Source: an uncultured Burkholderiales Genera incertae sedis bacterium | Lineage (GTDB): Bacteria > Pseudomonadota > Gammaproteobacteria > Burkholderiales > Eutrophovitaceae | Reading direction: 5' to 3' | NCBI GenBank assembly: GCA_905479505.1 | Contig: CAJQMS010000024.1 | Coordinates: 1-7,864 of the forward strand | Length of the DNA: 7,864 bases | Shown here: in pieces, positions 1-6,170 of the stretch | Layout of the letters: every line of letters starts with the position of its first letter | Position numbering within the stretch: position 1 is the stretch's first letter | Notes under the pieces: generated by a model | The model's database searches: none | Seen by the model: the letters and a program-made list of their open reading frames with translations, nothing else | Told to the model about the DNA's origin: nothing | Translations under genes and position numbers: made by a program

Positions 1-260
1 ATCGAAGCTTCCTGTGGAAGATAACTGATACCCAGCTTGGCGCGCTGGTGGATAGGGAAATGGGTAATATCTTTCCCATCAAGTTTTAAGTTTCCTTGTG
101 TGCATGGAGTAATCCCAACGATCATATAAAACGTTGTGGTTTTCCCAGCACCGTTAGGCCCAAGTAGCCCAATAATTTCACCTCTTTCGACCTCAATGGA
201 GACGTCATGGACTACAGTTTTTTTACGATATTTTTTGTTAAGGTTTTGGGCTTTGAGCAT
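1..260 (-). CDS. lptB: LPS export ABC transporter ATPase LptB (partial, N-terminal part)
   Basis: This is the cytoplasmic ATPase of the LptB2FGC complex, which extracts LPS from the inner membrane and pushes it along the Lpt bridge. Translating the minus strand from an ATG at 260 gives 86 codons that read through the left edge, so only the N-terminal third is present. Visible are the Walker A motif GPNGAGKTT at residues 34-42 and the Q-loop region YLPQEAS at 80-86, a wording characteristic of LptB rather than of generic ABC ATPases. It follows lptA after a 58-base gap, as in other proteobacteria. The start is uncertain: no Shine-Dalgarno precedes the ATG, and the frame stays open upstream to a stop at 348-350. 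An in-frame TTG at 281 would give an N-terminus closer to the usual length. Family assignment is firm; the exact start is not. Confidence 0.93.
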   Translation of the reverse strand, partial: MLKAQNLNKKYRKKTVVHDVSIEVERGEIIGLLGPNGAGKTTTFYMIVGITPCTQGNLKLDGKDITHFPIHQRAKLGISYLPQEAS

Positions 261-318
261 ATGGAGTTCAACTGCCGGCAAGTTACGTAAACTAGAAGAC
301 CAGCCACGTTTGTTGATG

Positions 319-879
319 TTAGGGTTCGCTTTTTGGCTTCGGTTGTATTATGGCTTTAACTCTTCCTGTTGTTGACTGTCCTGCGCTCGAATTTGGCTGT
401 TCACCCCTGACAGTAAAGGTCTCGGTGGCGGCATTGTAGTGAATAAAATTACCTTGCACTTCGTCTCCCTCACGCCAAAGTTTGGCATTATCAATCATGA
501 TCAGTTGGTCAGTTATCGCGTCGAATTCTATTCGTTTGGCTTCCCCTTCGATAAAGTCTTGATAACCTTCGCGTTTTTGTCTGAAGTAAGCAACGTCCCC
601 TACCGCGATTCCTTCTTTAAACTCATCATTTTCCTGTTTCACCGTAAGCGTGTCTGCTTTGATGAGTAGAGTACCTTGCGTCAGTATGACGTCACCCTTG
701 AATATTGCCGTGCTTGTTTTGTCATCCATTTCGGCGCTATTAGCTTCAATATTTATAGGTTTTTCGCGATCTGCTTTTTCCGCTCGACTATGAATTGGGT
801 TCAAAGAGAAGAAAATAGCAGGGAGAATGTATAAATAAGTAATTGTTTTTAATATGTATAGTCTACTTTTATCAGTCAT
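319..879 (-). CDS. lptA: Periplasmic LPS-transport bridge protein LptA
   Basis: LptA is the periplasmic protein whose beta-jellyroll units link LptC at the inner membrane to LptD at the outer membrane, forming the bridge along which LPS moves. The 186-residue product starts with a basic tip and a hydrophobic stretch (about residues 10-26), then a plausible signal-peptidase site after Ser-Arg-Ala at 31-33. The mature part opens with DREKPINIEA (37-46), followed by an OstA/LptA-type repeat pattern including FKGDVILTQGTL (60-71) and FRQKREG (99-105). This wording resembles betaproteobacterial LptA more than the enteric protein (judged from memory). The C-terminus ends in a basic, proline-containing tail. 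Its ATG overlaps the end of lptC by 8 bases and has no clear Shine-Dalgarno, so translation is probably coupled to lptC. Length is close to the family norm. Confidence 0.95.
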   Translation of the reverse strand: MTDKSRLYILKTITYLYILPAIFFSLNPIHSRAEKADREKPINIEANSAEMDDKTSTAIFKGDVILTQGTLLIKADTLTVKQENDEFKEGIAVGDVAYFRQKREGYQDFIEGEAKRIEFDAITDQLIMIDNAKLWREGDEVQGNFIHYNAATETFTVRGEQPNSSAGQSTTGRVKAIIQPKPKSEP

Positions 880-1432
880 CGTAAGTTAGGGTCACTGTCG
901 ATTTGAGTTTGAGGATTCCAGTGCCGTCATCATATATGAATCCGCGTGAAAGTCCGACTAGATTTTGCCGAGTAATCGTAGCTTGATATTCTGTTTTGAC
1001 AATTTGTTCAGGTATCTCGACAACTGCAAAATCTGTCGCAACTCCAGTTGGGGAGGCAGGTTCATCTCCTTTCATGAGTAGTGTGACGTTTCCCATTAGA
1101 TCAATGGTTTCGTCGTCTTTTGTGACGCCTGCATCTGAAGTTACCGTAAATGTTGAGTTCGAAGAGTTTTGAAATATTAACTTTGGCCTTACGAGTTTCG
1201 ATTCGTTTCTTGAACCTGATTGCAGCGCCGAGTCGAATGACAGCGTGGCTTTTTTCACACCATTTTTATCGAAGCGTATCGAATTGACTCCGTTTAGAAA
1301 AAATTTCGGTAGTCCCTTGGATATCATCTGTCCTTGACTTGAAAAAAGTGAGGAGTAGTGTGCCCACCAAGACGCGAAAGCCAGCATTATAAGCGTCGCC
1401 ATGAAAAGTGATCGGGGAGTGGCTTTTAACAT
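872..1432 (-). CDS. lptC: LPS export system inner-membrane protein LptC
   Basis: LptC is a bitopic inner-membrane protein that receives LPS from LptB2FG and hands it to LptA. Starting at the ATG at 1432 the product has 186 residues, close to the 191 of E. coli. A single hydrophobic segment lies at about residues 9-22, followed by a periplasmic domain containing the LptC-like stretch FFLNGVNSIRFDKNG (44-58), then a beta-rich region to a C-terminus rich in beta-forming residues. The start was chosen because this ATG shares its A with the stop of kdsC (TGATG), a classic re-initiation arrangement. A longer reading begins with TTG at 1462, but the AAAGGA before it leaves only 2 bases of spacing, so it is a poor start. 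LptC is a weakly conserved family; position between kdsC and lptA makes the assignment secure. Confidence 0.92.
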   Translation of the reverse strand: MLKATPRSLFMATLIMLAFASWWAHYSSLFSSQGQMISKGLPKFFLNGVNSIRFDKNGVKKATLSFDSALQSGSRNESKLVRPKLIFQNSSNSTFTVTSDAGVTKDDETIDLMGNVTLLMKGDEPASPTGVATDFAVVEIPEQIVKTEYQATITRQNLVGLSRGFIYDDGTGILKLKSTVTLTYDD

Positions 1433-1956
1433 CAGCAAAGACTTTGAAGGTGCATGTCCCAAAATCCTTTAGATTTAAGAATAATTTCGGCAACCTCTCT
1501 GATCGAGCCGTCTCCACCAGATTTTTCAGTGACGTAATCCACTTGTTGAATCAGATCCGCACTCCCATTTTTCGGAGAGGCCGAAAGTCCGCAACGTTTT
1601 AATATTGGTAAGTCTGGCAAATCGTCACCAATGAAAGCAACCTGTTCAGGTTTAAGACCGGTCAAACTCAAAAATTCGTTAAATGAAGAAAGCTTTTCTT
1701 GTACTCCTAAGTACGAGTGTCGAATGTCGAGTTCTTGTAATCGGTGACGAAGTGACTCGGAGTCTCTTCCGCTGATAACTCCGGTAATAATGTTGAATTC
1801 GTTTAATAACTTGATTCCAAGGCCATCTGAAGCATTGAACGCTTTGAAGCATTCGCCATTATTCGAGGAATATATTTTTCCATCTGTCATAACACCATCG
1901 ACATCGAATAGCATTGCATCGATTTTTATAGCTTTTGAAAAGAGTTTATTTTTCAT
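1432..1956 (-). CDS. kdsC: 3-deoxy-D-manno-octulosonate 8-phosphate phosphatase KdsC
   Basis: KdsC removes phosphate from Kdo-8-phosphate to give free Kdo, the sugar linking lipid A to the LPS core; it acts in the cytoplasm. The 174-residue product is a small HAD-superfamily phosphatase without a large cap domain, as expected for this tetrameric family. Motif I is DVDGVMTDG at residues 18-26, with Asp18 and Asp20 as nucleophile and acid/base. SGRD at 62-65 is motif II, Lys88 in GVQEK is motif III, and GDDLPDLP at 110-117 is motif IV. The C-terminal GGDGSIRE (147-154) matches the conserved KdsC tail that reaches into a neighbouring active site. All catalytic residues are present. Its ATG overlaps the kdsD stop by 4 bases (ATGA), and its own stop overlaps the lptC ATG. 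Confidence 0.97.
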   Translation of the reverse strand: MKNKLFSKAIKIDAMLFDVDGVMTDGKIYSSNNGECFKAFNASDGLGIKLLNEFNIITGVISGRDSESLRHRLQELDIRHSYLGVQEKLSSFNEFLSLTGLKPEQVAFIGDDLPDLPILKRCGLSASPKNGSADLIQQVDYVTEKSGGDGSIREVAEIILKSKGFWDMHLQSLC

Positions 1957-2939
1957 AAAATTTTAGCTCTTAATAGATCGTGCATTCCCACGACTCCTGT
2001 GGGATGTTTTTCTCGGTCCAAGACAATCAATTGGTTGATGTTATATTTTTCCATTAATTGCACGGCCTCAGCGGCTAGGGCTTGATCAGTAATAGTTTTG
2101 GGACTTGCTGTCATGATTTCCTTCGCCACTAAATTATCCAACGAATGTGATTTTTGAAAAGCTCGACGAAGGTCTCCATCTGTAATTATTCCAACTAGAC
2201 CGTTATTTTCCATAACGGCAGTGATGCCCATTTTTTTTGAGGTTATCTCAATAATGGCGTCTTGTATCCCCGTTTGCGATGTTACTTGTGGGAATTCATC
2301 TCCGGATCTCATGATGTCACTGACCCTGGTGAGTAAAGATCTGCCAAGTGATCCACCAGGATGTGACTTGGCAAAATCATGTTCTGTGAAGCCTTTTGCT
2401 CGGAGTAGTGCAATAGCGAGAGCGTCCCCTAACGCCAGAGTCGCAGTCGTGCTCGAAGTTGGAGCCAAACCTAGGGGGCATGCCTCCTTCGATATCGGAC
2501 AGTGTAGCGTGACATCTGCTAGTTTCGCGAGGGTTGAATTTTTGTTCCCTGTTATCGCGACTATTAGGACATTCTGCCTCTTGAGTGCGGGGGTTATCAA
2601 ATTGAGTTCAGCACTTTCGCCGGAATAAGAAATGGCAATTACCACATCTTCTTTCGCAATCATTCCTAGGTCGCCATGGCTTGCTTCCGCTGGATGCACA
2701 AAAAAAGAGGGTGATCCAGTGCTGGAAAGGGTGGATGAGATCTTACGGCCGATGTGTCCTGATTTCCCAATGCCGCTAACCACTATTCGCCCTCTACAAC
2801 CTAACAAAAGATTACAGGCCTTCCCGAAAGAACTGTCCAACTGAGCTGAAATTTCAGCTAAAGCGCCAGCTTCTATTGCTAAAACCTCGCGAGCATAGTC
2901 AATAAAGCGGTTCGTTTGATCAAGTGAATTTTCAGTCAT
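1953..2939 (-). CDS. kdsD: Arabinose-5-phosphate isomerase KdsD (SIS + two CBS domains)
   Basis: KdsD converts ribulose-5-phosphate to arabinose-5-phosphate, the first committed step towards Kdo. The 328-residue product has the same length as E. coli KdsD. An N-terminal SIS sugar-isomerase domain covers about residues 35-185 and two CBS domains cover about 205-262 and 272-328. Residues matching known active-site positions are Lys59 in GIGKSGHIG, His88 in SHGDLGM, Glu111 in SGESAEL, Glu152 in KEACPLG and His193 in SHPGGSLG. It is the first gene of the leftward operon. Upstream of the ATG there is a pyrimidine-rich run and no Shine-Dalgarno; an in-frame stop further upstream and the absence of any other ATG fix this start. 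Paralogues such as GutQ share the fold, but linkage to kdsC and lptCA favours KdsD. Confidence 0.97.
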   Translation of the reverse strand: MTENSLDQTNRFIDYAREVLAIEAGALAEISAQLDSSFGKACNLLLGCRGRIVVSGIGKSGHIGRKISSTLSSTGSPSFFVHPAEASHGDLGMIAKEDVVIAISYSGESAELNLITPALKRQNVLIVAITGNKNSTLAKLADVTLHCPISKEACPLGLAPTSSTTATLALGDALAIALLRAKGFTEHDFAKSHPGGSLGRSLLTRVSDIMRSGDEFPQVTSQTGIQDAIIEITSKKMGITAVMENNGLVGIITDGDLRRAFQKSHSLDNLVAKEIMTASPKTITDQALAAEAVQLMEKYNINQLIVLDREKHPTGVVGMHDLLRAKIL

Positions 2940-2946
2940 GAGGGAA

Positions 2947-2952
2947 AGTATA
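2947..2952 (-). promoter_or_regulatory. Candidate -10 element for the kdsD operon
   Basis: On the minus strand TATACT lies 7 bases before the kdsD ATG, a one-mismatch version of the sigma70 -10 hexamer. No good -35 is found 16-19 bases further upstream. If used, transcription would start at or next to the ATG, giving a leaderless message, which would agree with the missing Shine-Dalgarno. AT-rich spacers produce such hexamers by chance, so this is tentative. Confidence 0.3.
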
Positions 2953-3016
2953 TATGAATCATCCCTATTTGCGGCTTGTCGTTAAATTTACTGTTTTGTT
3001 CCTTTTTAACCTCGCT

Positions 3017-3032
3017 ACCCGAGGGTCACCCT
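3017..3032. repeat. Small inverted/direct repeat cluster in the divergent spacer
   Basis: The spacer contains ACCC, then GGGT after 2 bases, then ACCC again after 1 base. The right part reads AGGGT-C-ACCCT, a perfect 5-base inverted repeat around a single C. It sits between the two divergent genes, about 30 bases upstream of the candidate mlaF -35, so it could be a binding site for a regulator. It is not followed by a T-run on either strand that would make it a terminator. The repeat is short and may be chance. Confidence 0.3.
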
Positions 3033-3060
3033 TAAATCTTGTCATTTATCCGCCAGTAAA

Positions 3061-3090
3061 TCGACAATATTTACTAATTGCAGATAGAAT
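3061..3090 (+). promoter_or_regulatory. Candidate sigma70 promoter for the mla operon
   Basis: TCGACA at 3061-3066 and TAGAAT at 3085-3090 each differ from the sigma70 consensus by one base and are 18 bases apart. Transcription would start near 3097, leaving a leader of about 20 bases before the mlaF ATG at 3117. It is the best promoter-like match in the spacer and is correctly placed and oriented for the seven-gene rightward run. No experimental support is visible from sequence alone. Confidence 0.5.
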
Positions 3091-3116
3091 ATCTACTTAA
3101 CACTAAAATCGCGGTG

Positions 3117-3938
3117 ATGATAAAAAAAACGGATTTACTACAGCTCTCGTCGATCAATTTTGCCTACGGCCAAACTCAAATTTTCGCAGATTTGAACGTT
3201 GGATTTGAGGCAGGAAAAGTCACGGCGATTATGGGAGGCAGCGGGTCGGGAAAAACGACGATATTAAAGCTGATAGGAGGGCAGGTATCCCCACAGCAAG
3301 GTCACGTTGCTTGGGGTGATAGAGCTATAAATCAAATGAAGCACAACGAGTTATATTCTTACCGAAAGTCACTGGGAATGCTCTTTCAGTTTGGAGCGCT
3401 GTTCACAGATCTTAACGTTTTTGAAAATGTGGCGTTTCCCCTAAGGGAGCAAACCGCGCTGCCGGAATCAGCCATCAAAGATTTGGTTTTAATGAAACTT
3501 CATGCGGTTGGCTTGAGAGGCGCCCAGAAACTTATGCCAGCGGAACTTTCAGGCGGTATGGCCAGAAGGGTTGCTTTGGCCCGCGCGATCGCATTGGATC
3601 CAAGTTTAATGCTTTATGACGAGCCCTTTACCGGTTTAGATCCCATTTCCACTGCAATCACGGGTAATTTGATAAGGACGTTAAATGATGCCCTGGGAAT
3701 CACTTCTGTTTTTGTGACTCACGACATAAAGGCATCTTTTAAAGTCGCCGATGAAGTCATTTTGCTATCTCGAGGGACTGTAACGGCAAGAGGAACGCCC
3801 AGTGAATTACTTGATTCTAGGGACCCTCTGGTGCGACAGTTTGTGCAGGGTGAAGTAGATGGGCCAGTGCCATTTCACGTTCATTCTGAGGCTTACAGAG
3901 ATGATTTGAAGCTTGAGTCAGAGGAACGTAACTGGTGA
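3117..3938 (+). CDS. mlaF: Phospholipid ABC transporter ATP-binding protein MlaF
   Basis: MlaF is the ATPase of the inner-membrane MlaFEDB complex, which moves phospholipids between the inner membrane and the periplasmic carrier MlaC. From the ATG at 3117 the product has 273 residues (E. coli 269). Walker A GGSGSGKT is at 40-47, the Q-loop Gln91 lies in LFQFGALF, the signature LSGGMARR at 144-151, Walker B LMLYDE at 164-169 and the switch His202 in VTHD. The C-terminal tail has DGPVPF (248-253) and a following Tyr-Asp-Asp-Leu, as in MlaF, where this tail reaches over the partner subunit. The frame extends upstream to a TTG at 3078, but that lies on the candidate promoter and lacks an RBS. A GTG at 3114 is a possible alternative. 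The gene opens with a run of eight A from 3122 to 3129. Confidence 0.96.
   Translation: MIKKTDLLQLSSINFAYGQTQIFADLNVGFEAGKVTAIMGGSGSGKTTILKLIGGQVSPQQGHVAWGDRAINQMKHNELYSYRKSLGMLFQFGALFTDLNVFENVAFPLREQTALPESAIKDLVLMKLHAVGLRGAQKLMPAELSGGMARRVALARAIALDPSLMLYDEPFTGLDPISTAITGNLIRTLNDALGITSVFVTHDIKASFKVADEVILLSRGTVTARGTPSELLDSRDPLVRQFVQGEVDGPVPFHVHSEAYRDDLKLESEERNW
3920..3926 (+). promoter_or_regulatory. Shine-Dalgarno site of mlaE
   Basis: AGAGGAA lies inside the last codons of mlaF, 8 bases before the GTG at 3935. This supports the non-ATG start of mlaE and its 4-base GTGA overlap with the mlaF stop. Confidence 0.7.
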
Positions 3939-4729
3939 CGCTCATTACCAGAATATTGTCGAAAATCGGAAGCGCGACTGTAGACGCGGTCTGGACTTTA
4001 GGCACGGCCAGCGTCTTTATTTTTAGAGTTCTATCCCGCTCCGCTATTGTCTTGCGGCGCCCTAGGTTGCTAGTGGCTGAGATGCATTTCGCTGGTGTTC
4101 TGTCATTGGTTATAATTATTGTATCTGGATTATTCGTTGGTTTGGTTCTGGGGTTACAAGGCTATGAGACGCTCAAGAGGTATGGATCGACGGGTGCGGT
4201 CGGCACTCTGGTGGCGTTATCGCTTGTTAGGGAATTGGGGCCAGTAGTCTCTGCTTTATTGTTTGCTAGTCGTGCCGGATCGGCCATCACGGCCGAGATT
4301 GGAATTATGAAAACTACGGAACAGCTCTCTGCGATGGAGATGATGGCTGTCGATCCACACGCGCGTGTTGTCGCCCCTATGTTCTGGGGGGGCTTTTTAT
4401 CTATGCCGTTACTTGCGGCGATTTTTTCAGCGATGGGCATCATTGGAGGCTATTTAATCACTGTTGTTGTGATTGGTGTCGATTCAGGTGCTTTTTGGTC
4501 TCAAATGCAGGCTAGCGTTGATTTTCATCACGATATTTTAAATGGTGTTATCAAAAGTATTGTTTTTGGCGCCGCCGTGAGCTCAATAGCAGTCTATGAG
4601 GGTTACGCATCTGTGCCCACTGCCGAGGGTGTATCGAGAGCTGTTACAAGAACGGTGGTAACGTCTGCGCTTGCTGTGTTAGCGTTAGATTTTGTGTTAA
4701 CGGCATTTATGTTTACGGGAGTGCATTAA
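3935..4729 (+). CDS. mlaE: Phospholipid ABC transporter permease MlaE
   Basis: MlaE is the integral-membrane subunit of MlaFEDB, forming a dimer that holds phospholipid in a pocket beneath the MlaD ring. The 264-residue product (E. coli 260) has hydrophobic segments at about residues 53-74, 88-112, 145-180 and 240-262, with an amphipathic N-terminal region. The conserved MlaE block runs through about residues 98-140: REL-GPVVSALL, the SRAGSAITAEIG stretch at 112-123, and TTEQLSAMEMMAVDP at 127-141, which includes the coupling helix contacting MlaF. It starts at a GTG overlapping the mlaF stop by 4 bases and preceded by a good Shine-Dalgarno, so the two are translationally coupled. Plant TGD1 and Mce YrbE proteins share the fold, but the neighbours make MlaE clear. 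Confidence 0.97.
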   Translation: MTLITRILSKIGSATVDAVWTLGTASVFIFRVLSRSAIVLRRPRLLVAEMHFAGVLSLVIIIVSGLFVGLVLGLQGYETLKRYGSTGAVGTLVALSLVRELGPVVSALLFASRAGSAITAEIGIMKTTEQLSAMEMMAVDPHARVVAPMFWGGFLSMPLLAAIFSAMGIIGGYLITVVVIGVDSGAFWSQMQASVDFHHDILNGVIKSIVFGAAVSSIAVYEGYASVPTAEGVSRAVTRTVVTSALAVLALDFVLTAFMFTGVH

Positions 4730-5197
4730 ATGGATAGGTCAATGGTTGATCTGTGGGTGGGTTTGTTTGTCGCTGTTGGGATTGGCGCGCTTCTATTTCT
4801 AGCCTTGAAGGCAGGAAACGTTGATTCCATTATAAAATCAGAAGGTTATTCGGTTTCTGCTGAATTTGATAACATTGGCGGTTTGAAAGCCAAGGCGCCG
4901 GTTAAAAGCGCTGGAGTGATCGTGGGGCGGGTTAGCAGTGTTAACTTTAGCAATCAAAGTCTCAGAGCTGTGGTCAAGCTGGATTTAAATAAGCGATTTC
5001 AGTTCCCCAAAGATAGCTCAGCCTCAATCCTTACCGCTGGGCTATTGGGCGACCAGTTTGTGGGGATTGATCCGGGAGGCTCGTTGGAGAATTTAGTGGC
5101 GGGCGATCGGCTTCGTATTACGCAGTCTGCTATAGTTTTGGAAAAAGTGATCGGCCAGTTCCTTTACGGAAAAATGTCTGAAACAAACTCGGATTAG
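4730..5197 (+). CDS. mlaD: Phospholipid transport MCE-domain protein MlaD
   Basis: MlaD is anchored in the inner membrane and forms a hexameric MCE ring in the periplasm, through whose pore lipid passes between MlaE and MlaC. The 155-residue product has one N-terminal transmembrane helix at about residues 6-27, starting from the family-typical WVGLFV, then a single MCE domain at about 38-116 including the YSVSAEFDNIGGLK start and the VKSAGVIVGRV strand. The C-terminus has a short helical part around residues 130-148. It is shorter than E. coli MlaD (183), lacking much of the C-terminal tail, but this length seems usual in related bacteria. Its ATG directly follows the mlaE stop with GGGAG (4717-4721) 8 bases upstream. 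A 49-base gap follows before mlaC. Confidence 0.95.
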   Translation: MDRSMVDLWVGLFVAVGIGALLFLALKAGNVDSIIKSEGYSVSAEFDNIGGLKAKAPVKSAGVIVGRVSSVNFSNQSLRAVVKLDLNKRFQFPKDSSASILTAGLLGDQFVGIDPGGSLENLVAGDRLRITQSAIVLEKVIGQFLYGKMSETNSD

Positions 5198-5235
5198 GCG
5201 TGTCGTAGTGAGTCTGTTAAAGCTTATTTGAATCT

Positions 5236-5239
5236 GGAG
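5236..5239 (+). promoter_or_regulatory. Shine-Dalgarno site of mlaC
   Basis: GGAG ends 7 bases before the ATG at 5247. mlaC is the only mla gene not abutting or overlapping its upstream neighbour by a few bases, so it needs its own ribosome-binding site, and this one is well spaced. Confidence 0.65.
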
Positions 5240-5246
5240 TACATAG

Positions 5247-5885
5247 ATGAATTTTTTTAAGTCACTTTTTGGAATATTTTTGTTAGCCGTATTGGGGGTC
5301 TGTAATGCGACTGGGGCGGATCTAAAGCCCGATGAGCTCGTTCGAATGACCGTAGACAAAATTATGTATGTGGTAGAAACAGATGAAGACATAGTAAGAG
5401 GTGACATTGAAAAAACGTTAGTCTTCGTTGAAGAGCAAGTGGCCCCTCATTTCGATTTCCCCCGAATGGCCCGATTGGCGGTCGGGAGGGCTTGGCGGCA
5501 AGCCACGCCGGATCAGCGGAATCAAATCGTTCAGGAGTTTCGAACTTTATTGGTGAGATCCTACGCTGCAGCCTTTACGCGATTTAAAGGCATTAAGATC
5601 GAGGTTCTCCCCTTAAGACCCTCAGATAAACCAGAGTGGGCGCTTGTGGAGTCAGTCATCAAGCTACCCACAGCGGTGGCTCAGCCTATTTCTTTGAACT
5701 ACGACATGGAGTTGACGGAGGGACAGTGGAAGGTTTTTGATTTGCAAATTGATGGGGCAAGTTTGATAGTTAATAACCGTAATATTTTTCAAAAAGAGAT
5801 ACAATCTTCTGGAATAGAGGGCTTAATTGAGACGTTAAAGCAAAAGAACCGTGCTGACTCTCAAAGCGGAGCGGGTAAGCGTTAA
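5247..5885 (+). CDS. mlaC: Periplasmic phospholipid-binding protein MlaC
   Basis: MlaC is the soluble periplasmic carrier that shuttles phospholipid between the outer-membrane MlaA-porin complex and MlaFEDB. The 212-residue product (E. coli 211) has a signal peptide: a Lys at residue 5, a hydrophobic core at 6-19 and a likely cleavage after Ala24. The mature part shows the Ttg2D/MlaC family block at about residues 70-112, with RMARLAVGRAWRQATPDQR followed by the FRTLLVRSYAAAFTRF helix. Later come an internal beta-rich part and WKVFDLQIDGASLI (residues 167-180), the conserved C-terminal strand and loop of the lipid pocket. Cys19 is within the leader but the preceding residue is Val, so it is not a lipoprotein box. 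It is followed by mlaB after only 2 bases. Confidence 0.95.
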   Translation: MNFFKSLFGIFLLAVLGVCNATGADLKPDELVRMTVDKIMYVVETDEDIVRGDIEKTLVFVEEQVAPHFDFPRMARLAVGRAWRQATPDQRNQIVQEFRTLLVRSYAAAFTRFKGIKIEVLPLRPSDKPEWALVESVIKLPTAVAQPISLNYDMELTEGQWKVFDLQIDGASLIVNNRNIFQKEIQSSGIEGLIETLKQKNRADSQSGAGKR

Positions 5886-5887
5886 AA

Positions 5888-6169
5888 ATGACTGAACTAG
5901 ATCAAATTTCGATCGAGGTGGATGGTGAGCTGACTATGCACACTTATCCTGAGCAAGTCATGAGGGCGAAAAAAATAATTGGAGCTGGGCCTTTTCTTGT
6001 CGATTTAAAAAAGGTGACGAACGTGGACTCCTCAGCTATTGCATTTATGTTGGATTGCGTAAGGTCGCGAAGCGGCAGAGTTGTATTTAGGTCACTGCCC
6101 GACTCCCTCATAGGGTTGATTCGGTTGTACGGTGTGGATGATCTGTTCGATACCGGTCAAATTAACTGA
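5888..6169 (+). CDS. mlaB: STAS-domain protein MlaB
   Basis: MlaB is a small cytoplasmic STAS-domain protein that binds MlaF and is needed for assembly and activity of the MlaFEDB complex. The 93-residue product is a single STAS domain covering the whole chain: LVDLKKVTNVDSSAIAFML at 37-55 is the characteristic strand and helix start. Ser48 follows Asp47 at the position of E. coli MlaB Thr52, which matters for binding MlaF. A second strand, GRVVFRSLP (63-71), and the C-terminal helix follow. Overall identity to the enteric protein appears low, so the call rests on the STAS pattern and the place right after mlaC. There is no strong Shine-Dalgarno; translation probably continues from mlaC. The stop is one base before the next gene's ATG. 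Confidence 0.92.
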   Translation: MTELDQISIEVDGELTMHTYPEQVMRAKKIIGAGPFLVDLKKVTNVDSSAIAFMLDCVRSRSGRVVFRSLPDSLIGLIRLYGVDDLFDTGQIN

Positions 6170-6170
6170 A

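Noticed and set aside
136..375. Plus-strand open frame at the left edge
   Set aside because: It is antisense to the LptB Walker A region and the end of lptA; the minus-strand reading has clear ABC motifs.
2221..2628. 135-codon open frame on the plus strand inside kdsD
   Set aside because: It lies wholly antisense to a well-conserved isomerase with all active-site residues; the translation shows no domain and no upstream ribosome site. It is a shadow of the kdsD codon pattern.
4162..4443. 93-codon open frame on the minus strand inside mlaE
   Set aside because: Antisense to the most conserved part of MlaE, with no recognisable protein features; explained by composition.
5247..5320. Possible lipoprotein signal in MlaC because of Cys19
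   Set aside because: The residue before the Cys is Val rather than Gly, Ala or Ser, so it does not form a lipobox; an ordinary signal-peptidase site follows at about Ala24.
5093..5407. Minus-strand open frame across the mlaD-mlaC gap, a possible antisense small protein
   Set aside because: It covers conserved coding sequence of both genes on the other strand and has no promoter, ribosome site or protein pattern that I can see.
6132..6170. Earlier GTG start for the ABC ATPase
   Set aside because: It would add 13 residues read out of frame from the mlaB end, lacks a ribosome site, and family N-termini fit the ATG at 6171.
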